Below, piece by piece: positions 62,401 through 64,000 of a stretch of 64,000 nt of DNA (position 1 is its first letter; the number at the start of each line of letters is the position of its first letter). This DNA comes from Lobulomyces angularis (lineage: Eukaryota > Chytridiomycota > Chytridiomycetes > Lobulomycetales > Lobulomycetaceae): assembly GCA_027604685.1 (NCBI GenBank), contig JADHYX010000004.1, forward strand, positions 71,606 through 135,605. The letters run 5' to 3'. The notes below the pieces were generated by a model. It made no database searches. It had not been told where the DNA came from and saw only the letters and a list, made by a program, of their open reading frames with translations. A program made the position numbers and the translations under genes.

Positions 62401-64000
62401 TAGGTGGTACCGGAAAGCAGTCTCTTACCAGACTTGCGTGTCATATGTCAGATTACCAATGTCATCAGATTGAACTCACCAGAACTTATGGTGAAATTGA
62501 ATGGAAAGAAGATATTCGGAAACTTTATAGAGCAGCAGGATTGGAAGGGAAAAATATTGTCTTTCTAATGTCAGATACTCAGATTAAGCATGAAGTTTTC
62601 CTTGAAGATATTAATAGCATTTTAAATTCAGGAGAAGTTCCAAACCTGTTTGAATTCGACGAAAGAGAACGAATATTAGGTGAGTTACGTCAAGTTTGTA
62701 GAGAAAAAGGCATAGCAGATGACCGAGATTCGGTTTATCAGTTTTTCATAAATCGTGTTAGGGATAACCTCCACATTGTTTTTGCAACTAGTCCAGTGGG
62801 TGACACATTTAGAAACAGATGCAGAATGTTTCCATCACTGGTAAATTGTTGTACAATTGACTGGTTTGACGAGTGGCCTGATGATGCCCTTCTATCTGTT
62901 TCTCAAAGATTTCTAAAATATGTGGATCTTGGATCCGACGATATGAGAGACCGGATAGCAGAAGTTTGCGTAAATATTCATGCTTCTGTTGGTGAAACTG
63001 CCAAAAAATTTTATGCTGAATTGCGTCGCAGGTAATTGATTTGCTACACTCATACTTTATTAATTTTGCAATTAAAGATACTACACCACACCCACATCAT
63101 ATCTTGAGCTAATAAATCTATACATTTCCATGCTTGGTGAAAAACGTGCAGAACTTGGAGGAAGCCGAGATAGACTGAGAAATGGACTAAATAAATTAAC
63201 TGAAACAAATGAATTAGTTGCCAAAATGCAAATAGAACTTGAACAACTTGGGCCAGAGTTGAAAGTGAAAGCACAAGATGTTGAGGTCTTAATGGTAAAA
63301 ATTGCCAAAGATCAAGAAACGGCCGATGGAGTTAGGAAAATCGTTTCTGAAGAAGAAATAATTGTAAGAGCGAAAGCAATTGAAACAGAGGCTATTGCGT
63401 TAGAAGCTCAAAAAGATCTTGATGAAGCTCTTCCTGCATTGCAGTCAGCATATAAGGCTTTAGATGCTTTAGAGAAGAAAGATATTGCAGAGTTAAAAGT
63501 ATTTTCCAAACCTCCAGATGCAGTATTGATGGTATTAGAGTCAGTGTGCATTCTTTTTAAAGTAAAACCTGATTGGGATAATTCTAAAAAAATTTTGTCT
63601 GATCCTCAGTTAATGAAGAAAATGACTGAATTCGATAAAGACAATATTCCAGAATCAGTTTCAAAGAAATTAAGAAAATATATGGAAAATCCAAATTTTA
63701 CACCGGAGGCCGTAGAAAAAGTATCAAAAGCTTGTAAAAGTATCTGCATGTGGGTAATCGCAATGGATATTTATTCTAGGGTATTTAAAGAAGTTCAACC
63801 AAAAAGAAAACGATTGGAAGAAGCTCAAGCTACACTGGAAGTTACCATGGCAAAATTGAAGGAAAAAACAGATTCATTACAGGAAGTTGAAGATCAGTTA
63901 GAGAAACTGAAGTCAACATATGATTCTTCAGTAGCTAGTAAAAAGCAACTTTCTGACAAGATGGAGGAAACTACCAGACGTCTCTCAAGAGCTAGTAAAC
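53468..64000 (+). CDS. DNAH6: Axonemal inner-arm dynein heavy chain, DNAH6-like (3' end beyond window)
   Basis: Microtubule motor of the flagellar inner arm. The N-terminus ([14 protein letters not shown], from ATG 53468) is Ser-rich and probably disordered for about 300 residues. The tail/linker is marked by [20 protein letters not shown] and [20 protein letters not shown]. Then the AAA+ ring: AAA1 Walker [11 protein letters not shown] (59159-59188) with [23 protein letters not shown]2 GPTGGGKTT (60136-60162); AAA3 GNTGVGKS (about 61254-61277); AAA4 [14 protein letters not shown] (about 62397-62437). From about 63100 the stalk coiled coil and the microtubule-binding domain ([40 protein letters not shown]) follow; the return coiled coil is cut by the window edge. 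All four visible P-loops are intact. The AAA1-AAA3 region most resembles animal DNAH6 from memory. Many short introns. Confidence 0.9.

Overview
The window is nuclear DNA of a flagellated, early-diverging fungus or a close relative (a zoosporic, chytrid- or Rozella-like organism). The evidence is: strongly AT-rich sequence; genes cut by many very short GT-AG introns (roughly 35-60 bases in those I resolved); a secreted fungalysin (M36) protease and fungal-style heat-shock-factor DNA-binding domains; and two very large axonemal genes, a dynein heavy chain and a giant ASH-domain protein, which imply a motile flagellum. The standard genetic code fits all reconstructed genes. Species is inference; I could not run a search. 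A 10-N assembly gap lies at 5846-5855.

Layout. 1-5606: MSH2 (minus, C-terminal end cut by the window edge), a divergent RUS/DUF647 family gene, and a small coiled-coil gene. 5885-7327: ribosome-biogenesis WD protein YTM1/WDR12. 7328-15361: a looser, repeat-poor but decayed region holding three heat-shock-factor genes (8638-9725 minus, 11004-12238 plus, 12735-13774 minus), a clear metacaspase pseudogene (about 9900-10530 minus) and a weaker relic resembling the nuclease-like domain of Crinkler-type proteins (about 7732-8235). 15362-16193: a small HExxH protein that becomes visible only after three introns are spliced out. 16587-19025: fungalysin with a C-terminal Cys-rich module. 19394-20310: exon-like pieces of an unassembled minus-strand gene or relic.

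20647-29301: housekeeping block of cytosolic lysyl-tRNA synthetase, the ribosome-rescue GTPase HBS1, mitochondrial ribosomal protein uL3m, and COQ2. The last two are divergent with about 56 bp between their start codons. 29589-45551: one giant gene encoding N-terminal HEAT-like helices, a stretch of repeated Pro-x-Gly modules and a long series of ASH/MSP-type beta domains, probably a central-apparatus flagellar protein. 45856-53053: a SNAP-25-like Qbc SNARE, the mitochondrial Mg2+ channel MRS2, an MFSD1-like transporter, and a conserved charged coiled-coil protein. 53468-64000: an inner-arm axonemal dynein heavy chain (DNAH6-like), truncated by the window end in the stalk coiled coil.

The genes do not form a pathway. 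Two themes recur: flagellar motility (giant ASH protein and dynein) and mitochondrial function (uL3m, COQ2, MRS2). The most unusual parts are the HSF/pseudogene region, the HEAT + Pro-x-Gly + ASH architecture, and the intron-split HExxH gene.
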